Assembly: GCF_026151205.1 (NCBI RefSeq)
Contig: NC_087080.1
Location: forward strand, 13,711,337-13,775,336
Reading direction: 5' to 3'
DNA from: Bolinopsis microptera
Lineage: Eukaryota; Ctenophora; Tentaculata; Lobata; Bolinopsidae
Length of the DNA stretch: 64,000 bases
Below, in pieces: positions 10,701-21,200 of the stretch. The notes under the pieces are model-generated. The model was not told the DNA's origin. It ran no database searches and worked only from the letters and a program-made list of their open reading frames with translations. Each line of letters begins with the position of its first letter. Position 1 is the stretch's first letter. The position numbers were made by a program, and so were the translations under genes.

Positions 10701-13700
10701 ATACAGCCAGTAACGATAAAAAATAAATAAATTTACGGGTTTTAATTCATGCCATTAGCTTCCCTAATAACCTATTTTATGATTATAGGAATAACTTAAA
10801 CCTAAATATTGCTTTTACCAAAAACAATATCATTTATCTTACAGTTTATCTCAGATCTATATATTGATATATATATATCAATATTGATATATATATATCA
10901 ATAATATATATCAATAATATATATCAAATAATATATATCAATATATAATATTGATATATATATCAATAATAATATGATATATTGAGTTAAAACAGTCGTT
11001 GATACTGCCCCTTACGGATCGTTCACATATGACGTAATAACGTTTTGAACGATTTTTATCCCCCTCCGTAATCATTTTTACAACTATTGTGTCTAAATTA
11101 CACTAGCGTAATCACTTAGATCCCCCCCCCCTCTTCTCAGTTATTACGTAATATGTGAACGACCCCTTGGTCCTAACTCCAGTTTGCTTAACAAAAAACT
11201 AAATATTCCGCTGAAAAGGATAAAAACAGCACCATCCTACCTCAGGGAAGAGTGAAGGCCACGCTTTAGGAGTCGCCTCAGATTCAGGGAATATGCTTCT
11301 TCCAATGTAGTTCAGGTACGGGAATCCCTTGTGACTAAGGGGAATGATGCAAGTTGACCGGGCCTGTTCAATCGGTGGTAGTTCTTGTATTATCTGGTTA
11401 ACAGATTCCTTGCTACCAACTATTTTCAGATGTGTTTTGTCTTTGTAACGGGATTGGGTGGTCCAGATGGTAACCTAAGATAAGGTGAATTCAGGATGAT
11501 TTGGGAGAATTTATGATGAAATAATTGTGATAAATCTAGAGATTGGAGCAGTAAATCTGCCACATCATGAAATAATTATCAATATCACAAAGCTTATTTA
11601 ACATGTTAATCAACGAACCAATGGCCATTTATTTTGCAACGCAGGAATATCCAGTCTCCTGGTTGGAAGCCCGTAAATCCCACTTATGTCTTTAATATGA
11701 TAACACAGTCCATCAAGTGAAGACTGGAGGAGTTCCTGGGCTTGATCCAACTGCTCCTCAGATCCTCCGACACGGAATTTGTCGTACCGTTGAAACAAAA
11801 ATGTGAACCCATCTAGCTCCTGAATAGTGTAGTTATCAAGCTGAGGTCTAAAAGATCCCAAAGCGCAGAACAGACTATCACGAAGTACATGGCAAAAATC
11901 AATCATTTACTAGAATACGAAAGAAAAGGTACATACTTTTAAGAGTTGCTCATGACATTGCTGCAGCCACCGTTTTTTATGACCCGTTGTGACGTCATCA
12001 TCAGATGTTGATGTCCTGGAAAGCTCACGATACGTTTCAAAATCGAATTTTTGGCTCAAGAAGTTTCTCATCTTCAAGAACTGGGTGAAATCACCCACTC
12101 CTTCAACCATTAGGAGGCAGCTTCGTGGAGAGAAGTTATTGAAGATGTGGTCGTACGTTGTTGTCTTTATGGGCATCTGAAACGTTTATCATCATGGTTA
12201 TCATGATCATGGCTATTTATTGACTGTTTATGATTAGGAATCGGAAAAAGGAAAAATCAGGCCAATATGAAAAAATTCTACGAAGAAACCTTCAAGCCGT
12301 TGATAACTTACTTCTATGTTTTGAGCGAAATCATTTATATCCTTGATCATTCTATCAGACGCGTAAACAGTTCGTATCCACTCATTCAGGAATGTAAAGA
12401 AGCGATACCGCTGTCCGCTGTCCATTATATTGAGAATGTGGTCCCTAGCTTGCCGAGCTAACTGCGGTTCTGGACCTTTCAGCTGGGTTCGGAATCCACC
12501 AGCGTAGCTCTTTGATTCGACCTGCGGACGACACATGTGACATGACACGATTAGTAATTAATTAATTGATTTAAAATTAATTAATGGTAACAGCAATCCA
12601 ACCTTGTGACAGAAATAAGAAGAATAAGGTCTTTATAAGTTTATAGGACAATAAACAAAGCTAAGTAATAATTCTGATAAGTCCTCTCAGAATAAAGCTT
12701 TCATTATTTAGGCGAAAAAAAAGAGATCGGATATAAATTTACTGGGTTGCACAATGCATTAAAACAAGTACTGTATATCTGTATCATACCTCAGGACTGA
12801 CTAGATTGTTCTCCTTGAGAACAGCAAAGATTTTTCCAGCGTCAGGATATAGATGCCCAATGTCAATGGGAACTTCAGCCTTCAGAACCGAGTCTATCTT
12901 AATCAGGTCATCTAACGCTGCGGAGATATACAAGTGTACGGGGTGGGTAGCATCAGTCTTGTCCGTCCTGAATGTTGCCTGAAAATAACAAATGTTGAAA
13001 AAAGAAATATTCTGCAATACCTAAAATTTATAAAATTGTACTTATACTGGAGACAACATTTGTTACAAATCAAAATAAGTGAGAAATGACCGTGAAACTG
13101 AAAATAGGTAAACAAACAAATTATCTCACAACAAACGTACATCAGGAAACTTCTGCTTCAATTCCCTGATAATTCCACTTTCATCATACTTGTACTGGCT
13201 CTTTGCACTGTATTTGAACACAATCTGAGGCTGGATCAAGTCGAACTTGTCTGGGAAGTTGACTCTAAGTATACGGTAGAAATAAAGCAGACGGTGGTTA
13301 ACACTGTCGAAAGGTCCAACTAGAGTCAGACTGGGCTCTGATTCAGTCGGCAGAATGACCAGCATCTCACGGAGATATTTACTCCAGTAACTCCTGGGAT
13401 ATGTTGGGAATTACCAGCAAAATACTCGATGCTGGTTGTGAACAGCTACGAGAATCTGAACCAGAAGGTTGTAACAAGGTTGTTGCAGTCAATACTGTAT
13501 TTGCACGATAATGTTGAAAGTTTATTATGGAAAACAAACCCAAATTGTGAAGCAGCTAGGCTGTCCAGGACTTCCGTTGAAATAGGAATGCTGATGTGTG
13601 CCGCCTCCCTTGTAACCCGCGCTACCTATCAGGAAAAAAAATTTGTATTATTAGAATGTAATAAAATCGAATATATTTGACATTGTTTCGTCACCACGAC

Positions 13701-16700
13701 AACCAAGATTCATCTGGGAAGTGGAAAGCTTGAAATAGTTCAATAATTAGTGATAATAATTAGTTACTTACCATGTTCGATTTGGTAAGTTTAATAAGTT
13801 TAGTAAGACAAATAGCTAAAACAAAATAAGGTTTGATGTCAATCGCCTTAATGATTCTGATATTAAGTGTAAATTTTTTGATTCCTTTAAAAGTAATATT
13901 GATTGTAGAGTTTTAACTAATAATGCTATTTCTGAAAATTCTGATATATTTGGTATATTGAGTAAATGTGCCGTCCAGGTGGTTGGTAAAGTGCCCCCGG
14001 GGAAGCCTCATCAGTACAGCGACGATCCAACTGTCGTTAAACTTTCAGCAGAGAGAAAGTCCCTTCAGCAAGAATGTAGTCTCACAGGGATAAGCGACAG
14101 GAGTGACCTCAGAAAAAGAATCAACCATCTCAAACGTACCATCAAAAAGAGGTTGAAATCCATCAATGAGGCCGCAGCTAACGCCCTAGTAGATGTCATC
14201 AACAACACCGACAGCTGCAGAAGCATGTTTGAAGCGAATAGAACTTTGGCCCAGTGTAGGATGAAGAAAGACGGAGTGACTGTCCACGATGCAGACGGGA
14301 ACACCTTAGGTTCTGACTCATTAAAAGCAGAAGCTATTAAAGAATACTTTAATAATGAGTTCAATGACAAAGATGAACCCCACCTCCCAGCATTCATAGA
14401 CCCTCCTGGAAGCCTCCTCTGTCCCATAACACCTGAAGAAGTTGGCCGTGCTGTTATGAAGCTGAAATCCGGTAGAGCGTGTGGCCCTGACGGTATACCT
14501 AATGAGCTAATGAAAGCTGCTGGATATCCCCTCCACTGTGAGTTGGCTAGGATCTACAATCTCTCCTTTGAGACCAACACATACATCCCAGCTATTGGAG
14601 AAGGTATCCTGACACCCCTTCAGAAGCCAGGAAAACCCCGAGGTCCGATAAAGTCTATCCGGCCCCTCACATTGCTAAATGGAACTAGAAAAGTCCTATC
14701 CCTCGTAGCCTTGAACAGAATCAATTACCACGTTGATATGTACACTGGACCTTGGCAGGCGGCATACAAGCAGGGTCGCAGTTGTGCTGACCTGGTATGG
14801 TCTCAGAGAATGTTGACATCAGTGGTTACCAGGCGCGAGTTTGAGTATAGTAAAATCAACATTGACATGACCGCTGCGTTTAATACTATCCGCAGACAGA
14901 CCATCATCAACCTCCTCATTGATGCAGGATGCTCTAGAGACGACATTCGCCTAGTTCAGTACCTCCTCTCAAATACAAAGCTCAAGGTGACGGTCAACAG
15001 ATCTGAGTCTGGTGAATTTGTGATTAATATTGGCGCTTACCAGGGAGACAGTCTGGCAGGTAAAGTGTTTACATTGACCCTTGCTGGTGCCCTGAATCAC
15101 ATCAGAGCCGTGATCAGTGTCACGATTCCTAGACCGAACCCCCCAGTCTCTGATAGAGGCCTCCCGTTAGAGTCCGCCTATGCTGATGATGCTGAGCTTC
15201 TGAGTGAAGATGGTCAGAGCCTGGTGAAGATACTAGAGATTGCCAGTGATATACTAAAGGATTGGAGTCTCTTTGTTAACGAATCAAAGACGGTGTTTAC
15301 AAGAGTGTATTTGGCAGATACAGATGCTTTAGATGCCCATGGCAATAAAATTAGAGGAGATGAAGAGTGGCGAGAGTCAGTGCTATTAGGATCAAAGCTC
15401 TGTTCAGAAAGAGATATTGTCAACAGACGCAACAAAGCCAATGTTGCCTTCTACACCTACAAGAAAGTCTGGTTGAATAGTTCTGTTCAGATCAGTGAGA
15501 GTAGAAAGCTGAAGCTGTACGAAGCTCTTGTCACTTCAGTGTTGTTGTATAACTGTAGCAGCTGGGCTGCTCCTGAAACCGTAATGGCATCTGTCGACGT
15601 TCTTCAAAGGAAGCATCTGAGACAGATAATCAACACCTATTGGCCTACGGTTATCAGTAACGAGAATTCATATAAGAGATGTAATGTCAGACCCCTTACT
15701 GAAAGGATCAAGAAAGCAAGATGGAAGATGCTTGGGCACGTTCTCAGAAGCGGTGATGACACTCCCGCCTTCTTATCTTTTAGATTTGCATGTTTAGGAT
15801 GTTTTGACTACAAAGGAAGGAGGGGCAGACCTCGTTCAAATTTATTTGATTTATTATTAAAAGACATTATGACAAAACAAATTATTGTGATTGTAAATAA
15901 AAGATTTAGTTTAAGTAATTTCAACGATTTAGTGTACAAAGCTCATGATAGACGGCTATGGAGAAGCTATGGGTGAGTCGAGACTACTCGGCCACTCGAT
16001 TTTATGATTTAATTTATATTATCTTGTGTTTGCTGTATATAGTTGATTAATAATAGCTAAAAACCTCAGAAGTTAATTTCTTGACAGGATATCGCAACCC
16101 TTTTAGCTTCAGTGTGACACAGTCCTTGTCGTAGTTAGGCAGGAAATGCGGCCCTTCCACCTGGGTAAATATGTCTGTTGTAAGGAACATATACTGTCTG
16201 ATTCGACAAAAAGTGTGTTTTTTTCAATTTTGAAGAAAATCTGTTATAAATAACAAGACATACTCAGATCTATCTGCTGTATGTGCTTGAAAAAAAACCA
16301 AGAATAATTAAAAACCATCTCGGAAAGAGCGGTCTCCTCCTTGGATTGTAGATAATTCTGAACATATTTGGTCATGACGTCACTTCCTGTCCAGGTTTCC
16401 TCACACTGCACATTCCACTTCTCCACGACAGCATCAAGCTTCTCCTGGATCATACCCTGTGTATCATTCTCTAAATTCCAGCACTTCACTGTCCTATCTT
16501 CAATGAAGCAAACTGTGCTGGGGTACTCGTTTATCTTCTTCAAGACTTCTAAGAGATCATTATCTACGGGTACGAATTCAGGTAGTGCCATCTCGAAGTA
16601 GCGAATACAATTAAGTTTGATATCAAGTTTTCGTTTGAATGATGCCAGTGCTTCGGGCTTGCCAGTGGCGGTAAAAATGTAGCCATCGTTCATAGATCTT

Positions 16701-17663
16701 CCTCTGAGTTCGACCTCCACCTTCTGCGAGAAACAACATTGTAATTTATGTTCTAAATACAACTCCAGACTAATCTTATTTCGAATCGTCACAAAAGGTA
16801 AATTAAATGTGATAAAAACTGTCAAACCTCTTGACCATACTCAAACAGGGATCTGATGTTGATGAGATTATTCAGTTTCAGTAGGGATCTCTCGGCGTGG
16901 GAAAGTTCAAACTCGTAAGTTATCATCTCATCCAGCATCTGACGGATCTTCTCCTCGACACCACTCAGTTCGTTTGATTTCCAGCTGATCAAGTGAAGTT
17001 CCTGACCATTTACTGACATCTCGTATTTTGTCTGGGAAATGATTAATTGTTGATGATAATTAATTAATGATGATATCATTAATTAATTATCAGTTAAAAT
17101 AACCGTGGACTCCGTGCCTAATCGAGAAAATAGTTTCAGTCGTCCGTTCAAATAACCCTCGAAATGCGTGATTTTCCGAAATAAAAAATACATAAAGCTA
17201 TACCTCACGTTCACCGCACAATTCCTGGAGTGTCTCCAGTTGTCCGGGACATTTGAGGATCAAGTTGAGTTTCAGCCTTTCCCTCACTGAAAGAGCCATC
17301 TTAGTCTTGAAAGCAGTAGCTGATCTCAGCTGCCTTTTGGGGTGTAACTGTCCGGAAGTTGTCTGAAGGACCTGAAGTACGGAGCAGTTGTGAAATGTGA
17401 AGGTTGGAAAGTGGAAAAAAAGAAAGGAATTTGCCAAACTTTAGTGACTACCGGAGGAGAACATAAATAGAATCTTCTCACCTAACTAAAACACCATATT
17501 CGAACAGAGGCTAAACCAGCTTGACCATGAGTACCATCATAAGATCAGATGTTAGACTGTTAGACTCGAAAAATACAAAAAAACTAATATTCTTGACTCT
17601 CACCACTGCAGCGGAGGAACGACATTGCCGGAGGAGAGCAGAACATGCTGGTAGTCTGTGCAT
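7719..17663 (-). CDS. Gene B: multi-KH-like (vigilin-like) protein with mitochondrial-type N terminus
   Basis: 18 exons (5' to 3'): 17604-17663, 17204-17371, 16828-17031, 16316-16723, 16065-16160, 13450-13625, 13141-13393, 12790-12978, 12312-12521, 11937-12176, 11619-11840, 11241-11474, 10449-10694, 9811-10023, 8943-9062, 8231-8385, 7994-8090, 7719-7787. Phases agree at every junction, giving 1,119 residues and a TAG stop. Residues 1-60 lack acidic residues and are Arg/Ser-rich (MHRLPACSALLRQCRSS), as in mitochondrial presequences. The rest is a chain of degenerate repeats with KH-like beta-beta-alpha pattern, such as LKIVGSKESVNQIIQEL, WNITLDGDTREVEEARKKL and IFSVVGDQAKHVEQAAGKL. Classical GxxG loops are mostly absent, so RNA binding is inference from family resemblance. 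Less certain points: the acceptor of exon 11, the 56-nt intron between exons 6 and 7, and two donors reading GTTTTT (exons 4 and 5). A LINE lies in intron 5. Tandem paralogue of gene A. Confidence 0.72.
8436..8732. repeat. 21-bp minisatellite with X-box-like palindrome (gene B intron 15)
   Basis: About 14 units of GTTACCATGGTAACACTGCTA. Each unit carries GTTACCATGGTAAC, a perfect 14-bp palindrome in seven units and near-perfect in the others. That palindrome matches the known RFX X-box layout (GTTRCC, ATGG/ATRG centre, YAAC). Because the unit is 21 bp, both strands stay open over about 90 codons (MVT/SSV and LLV repeats), which is an artefact. Confidence 0.85.
9137..9493. repeat. 44-bp minisatellite with the same X-box-like core (gene B intron 14)
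   Basis: About eight units of roughly 44 bp: CTATTAGGCAGATAGTTACC ATAGTAACACTGCTAGTTAC CTAT. It shares the stretch AGTTACCATRGTAACACTGC with the array at 8436-8732, so the two arrays, which lie on either side of the 120-nt exon 8943-9062, have a common origin. A degenerate piece of the flank recurs at about 9750-9795. Confidence 0.85.
10113..10222. repeat. 12-bp minisatellite, GGCACGTAACAC
   Basis: Nine or so units of GGCACGTAACAC with small variants (ACGCGG, GGAACACGG), in intron 13 of gene B. CpG-rich compared with its surroundings. Confidence 0.85.
10858..10985. repeat. AT-rich palindromic repeat, TATATCAATA units
   Basis: Repeated GATATATATATCAATA / AATATATATCAATA units able to fold back on themselves. 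Inside intron 12 of gene B. Confidence 0.8.
13822..16051 (+). mobile_element. 5'-truncated LINE (non-LTR retrotransposon) in gene B intron 5
   Basis: The element is bounded by an 11-bp target duplication AATAGCTAAAA at 13811-13821 and 16052-16062. It inserted in antisense to gene B. The 5' end begins inside ORF2, after the endonuclease region, so it is 5'-truncated, the usual outcome of target-primed reverse transcription. The 3' tail is AT-rich without a long poly-A. Confidence 0.85.
13823..15976 (+). CDS. LINE ORF2 C-terminal part: reverse transcriptase
   Basis: Open from the element's truncated 5' edge to a TGA at 15974-15976, about 717 codons; coding sense starts before any ATG. Motifs in order: a linker (FDVNRLNDSDIK...) typical of the endonuclease-RT junction; GRACGPDGIPNELM near 14480; IRPLTLLNGTRK near 14660; the INIDMTAAFNTI motif near 14850, which carries the first catalytic Asp; AYQGDSLAGKVFTL near 15040; catalytic YADD at 15179-15190; then LLGSKLCSERDIVNRRNKAN, a LLYNCSSW thumb-like motif near 15545 and a GHVLRSGDDTPAF / GRRGRPR C-terminal segment. 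No stop or frameshift interrupts it, so the copy is young or lightly eroded, but without the endonuclease it should not be able to move by itself. Clade assignment (RTE/Jockey-like group) is uncertain. Confidence 0.88.
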   Translation, partial: KIRFDVNRLNDSDIKCKFFDSFKSNIDCRVLTNNAISENSDIFGILSKCAVQVVGKVPPGKPHQYSDDPTVVKLSAERKSLQQECSLTGISDRSDLRKRINHLKRTIKKRLKSINEAAANALVDVINNTDSCRSMFEANRTLAQCRMKKDGVTVHDADGNTLGSDSLKAEAIKEYFNNEFNDKDEPHLPAFIDPPGSLLCPITPEEVGRAVMKLKSGRACGPDGIPNELMKAAGYPLHCELARIYNLSFETNTYIPAIGEGILTPLQKPGKPRGPIKSIRPLTLLNGTRKVLSLVALNRINYHVDMYTGPWQAAYKQGRSCADLVWSQRMLTSVVTRREFEYSKINIDMTAAFNTIRRQTIINLLIDAGCSRDDIRLVQYLLSNTKLKVTVNRSESGEFVINIGAYQGDSLAGKVFTLTLAGALNHIRAVISVTIPRPNPPVSDRGLPLESAYADDAELLSEDGQSLVKILEIASDILKDWSLFVNESKTVFTRVYLADTDALDAHGNKIRGDEEWRESVLLGSKLCSERDIVNRRNKANVAFYTYKKVWLNSSVQISESRKLKLYEALVTSVLLYNCSSWAAPETVMASVDVLQRKHLRQIINTYWPTVISNENSYKRCNVRPLTERIKKARWKMLGHVLRSGDDTPAFLSFRFACLGCFDYKGRRGRPRSNLFDLLLKDIMTKQIIVIVNKRFSLSNFNDLVYKAHDRRLWRSYG

Positions 17664-18230
17664 TTTACTGACAGTTACATCATGTGTGTTCTAATATGGG
17701 CGTTATCTTTATTCATCTGCTATGTTGAAAGAGTTTAATTAGAATTTAAGCATTAAGAAAACAAGTTTTCGATTTTAGAACGATAATTCGGGTAAAACGG
17801 CAGAGTTTGTCATGATCATCCTGGAATTGGATGACGTTTCTATAACTACTAATTTTATGAAAACAATATGATTAGGTTGATGAAATTTCACAAAATACAA
17901 ACTCCTTATTATGTTTGTACAATAAATAAAAATCCTAATCCGATTGACAAAATTCCGTTATTTAAGGAGGGTCATCTCAGTTTAAACAGGAACAATCAAT
18001 GAACAATGAACATCTGGCGTGAACCTTGTAGCGCGATGCACTACTAGTACTGGGCCGCGCCGCGCATCAAATAACGTTTCTCGCAACCTTCGGTAGATCG
18101 GCGATATGCACTACTGGGCCACGCCGAGCTGCGAAGGATTGACATCGTGAATCAAGCGTGAACCTTGCTTGTTTTGCTGATATAAACGTATTACTTCTCA
18201 ACAAATGTTTCTTCTCCACAGTTATCGGGT
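17664..18230. promoter_or_regulatory. Intergenic spacer between genes A and B
   Basis: 567 bp separating the gene A stop (18231) from the gene B start (17663), so it should hold the gene A 3' end and the gene B promoter and 5' UTR. No TATA box or clear poly-A signal close to the stop was identified. A GC-rich patch near 18045-18130 contains two related half-sites (GATGCACTACTAG/GGG...CCGCGCCG and GATATGCACTACTGGGCC). Confidence 0.45.
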
Positions 18231-21200
18231 TCAATCTAACTCTTTCGACTGGCTAATAAAATGATTCAGTTGTTGTTTGGTTGCTGGATATTGCTTCATC
18301 TTTTCAACTAACGTTGATATTCTCAGTGTGATATCACTCTCAGTGTCTTTGTAACCATGGTTTGGTATTTGGTCCACCTTATGGAATATGTTTCAACATC
18401 AATATTTCCAAACCATATTTAAGATATTACTCAATATTGTATGTGATTGAAGGTAATTTAAGCAAGCAAATTTTGTCAGCCACCTAATAGCTATTCTAAT
18501 TATTAGAGTATTATACTGAGGTAGTTGATGGCAAACATCATTGGAAATATTCTGGCTACATACCATCAAATATGGGAAGATTTTCTGTATTTGTGCCCTG
18601 ATCTGAACTGCAGTTTTTACATCGTTACATCCAGCTAGTTGCACCTCGAAAACTTCCCAATCCCTGAAAAAATAGATTAGAAAGAAGATAAGAGACTTTA
18701 CTTCTCAGTTACATTTAAATTATTTTCAACGAGTAGGCTATTAACAAATTAAAGGCTTTTGAGTTTTGAAGTGCGTCCAATTTGTTTAGTGCGTTTAAGT
18801 ACGAAAAAGTGCGTTTTACTTTATCACTTTATTACTAGTCACTACAACTTTATTAGTAGTCACTACAACTACTTTATAATTATATAATTAAGACACCACT
18901 CATAATAAAGTAATAAGGTTAAAACGTAATATTATGTATTGACGTGTAACTGTCAAGTGGCATTGGTAATGTGTCAGATTAAATATATATCACTACTAGT
19001 AGTAGTACTATAATTCAAAGTCTATATTATAATTCAAAGAATTATTTTTGCTGTATAATGTAGAATGTCTGTCTGTACGACTGCCCAAAATAGGAAGTTA
19101 CATAGTTACCATGTTAACGAGGATTGTTACAAGCACGTGCACGTGCAAAGATTGGCGAGCGACATTTTTGATTTTGATCGGTTTTGTGGTAATTAAGTTG
19201 TGTTTAGAGTGTCGATTACATTTTAATCGGCTGTATCTTCGGTGGTGATGGATATCTTTTTGATGCTTTTAAAACTGGCTATCAAATAATACTATTAGCT
19301 TCCTTCCTGTTACCACGGGTTTTTCTAGTTTCTGTATAATGTGGAATGTCTGTATGTACGACCGCCCACGTGCAAATTAGGTAAAAATAGGAAGTTACAT
19401 AGTTACCATGGTAACGAGGATTGTTACACGCACGTGCACGTGCAAGGATTTGAGAGGGGCATTTTGATCGGTTTTGTGGTAATTACGTTGTGTTTAGTGC
19501 GAGCTACATTTTAATCGGCTGTATCTTCGGTTGTGACGGATATTTTTTGATGCGATAAAAACTGACTACCAAAGAATAATATTAGCTTCCTCCCTGTGAC
19601 CACGGGCTTTCTAGTCATCATTATAATTCAAAGAATTATCTCTGTACGACCGCCCACGTGCAAATTAGGTAAAAAGCAAAAGGTTGCATAGTAACCATGG
19701 TAACCGCCGGCAACGGTGTTGAACGCGCACGTACACGTGCAATGATTGTTGTTACGACACAACATTAGATATATTTTGAGTCACTAAAACTGAATCTGTA
19801 TAATGTATATGTATAATGTATATTGTATAGTGTTGATAACACATCATAGTCCTTATCATATAATTAATATCTGCGATTAGGTGAAAGTATTTCCTGGTTC
19901 TTGTATTTGAATATCGAACACTTATTTTACTTCGGACATTCAAACAGCCACATTGTTACAGCCAATTACAGGAAGCCGAAGGATTCAATTATAAATTTAG
20001 TAACGGTTTAGGTAGTGTGTACCATACTTTCTTCGCCCGAGACTTTGCTGTAATGGGCAGCTCCTCATTTAACCCTCACACCCGATTTCTCGAGCATTCG
20101 GCTGAGTGAGTACTTTAAAAGTACGTTAAGTGCGTACTAACCAACGTCAAACTATGATTAAGGCCCCTCAATATTAGGGAATATGGAAGCAGCGTCCTGA
20201 AGGTGAAGCTGAGTGAGCTATGATAATTTTAAATATGTGAAGAAAGTTTACCTTAAATTCAGAATCGTTGACAATTTCTCTGTAGTCTTTTCAACCTCAA
20301 AATTCTTCCCGAACACAATTATTTTGTTTTCGGTTTCAGATATGATTGCTTTCACATCGTTTTTGTTCTCAAGGATATCAATATACTCAATAACTTCAGT
20401 CATAACTTTACCCATCTTCTTTGTGGGCAATTGTATCTAAAAAAGATGAATGGAAATGGCTAGAATTCGATAATTTACATAATATTGCTGTTTTGATCCC
20501 TTGAATATTCAGGTATGAATCAGTTGAGCAACAATTTATAGCTCGAAAATGCAAAATCTACCTTTTTAGTTATTTCATCATTATAATTAGTGAATACATT
20601 GTAGAATGTAGATTGTAGATTTCAGAAGCTGTCTTTTAACTTCAAATTCCCAGATGCTCCTGACTGGGGAGTGGGCTGGAATTAAATACAATTTATTTAC
20701 TGAACGTACCTCTTCCAAATATTCCAATGATTCAAAGTGCTTCACCAATTCTGAATGCGCCTCTTCAAAGTCAGCATTTGACTTGTAAGCTATGTGAAAC
20801 TGTGGCGTATTCTTGTCTAATGTTACACGGACCTGAAATAGTTTTTCTAAGTTTAACACTTAACAGTCGTGATAACCGATAATTAAATAACGATGAGTCG
20901 CATAGTTAGTAATTAAAATTGGTAAATAGACGATAAATTCTAGAAGAAAAGGAGTAATTTGGCAAGAGGACCGAGAAGTGCAAGTGCGTAAGATCAAAAT
21001 ACGCTATAATCTCTACCCTGAATACTAATTAATATAAATTTGTGGTATCAAACTATAAAAAGCTAAGATTCAAAAATATTCCAACCTGTTTGCTTTTCTT
21101 GGGAAAGAGCCAGCTATAGTTCGGTGAAGCCCTCTCAATTACTTTTACAAGGTAATAAGTCGACTGATTCATCTCATAGTTATTGAGAAAAATTTCAGAT

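Noticed and set aside
11841-11906. Extending gene B exon 11 upstream to the ATG at 11906
   Set aside because: The only AG there gives the wrong phase with exon 10 or meets a TAA at once; the CAG at 11841-11843 keeps phase 0.
13429-13680. Plus-strand 83-residue frame
   Set aside because: It is the antisense of gene B exon 6 and its short flanking intron.
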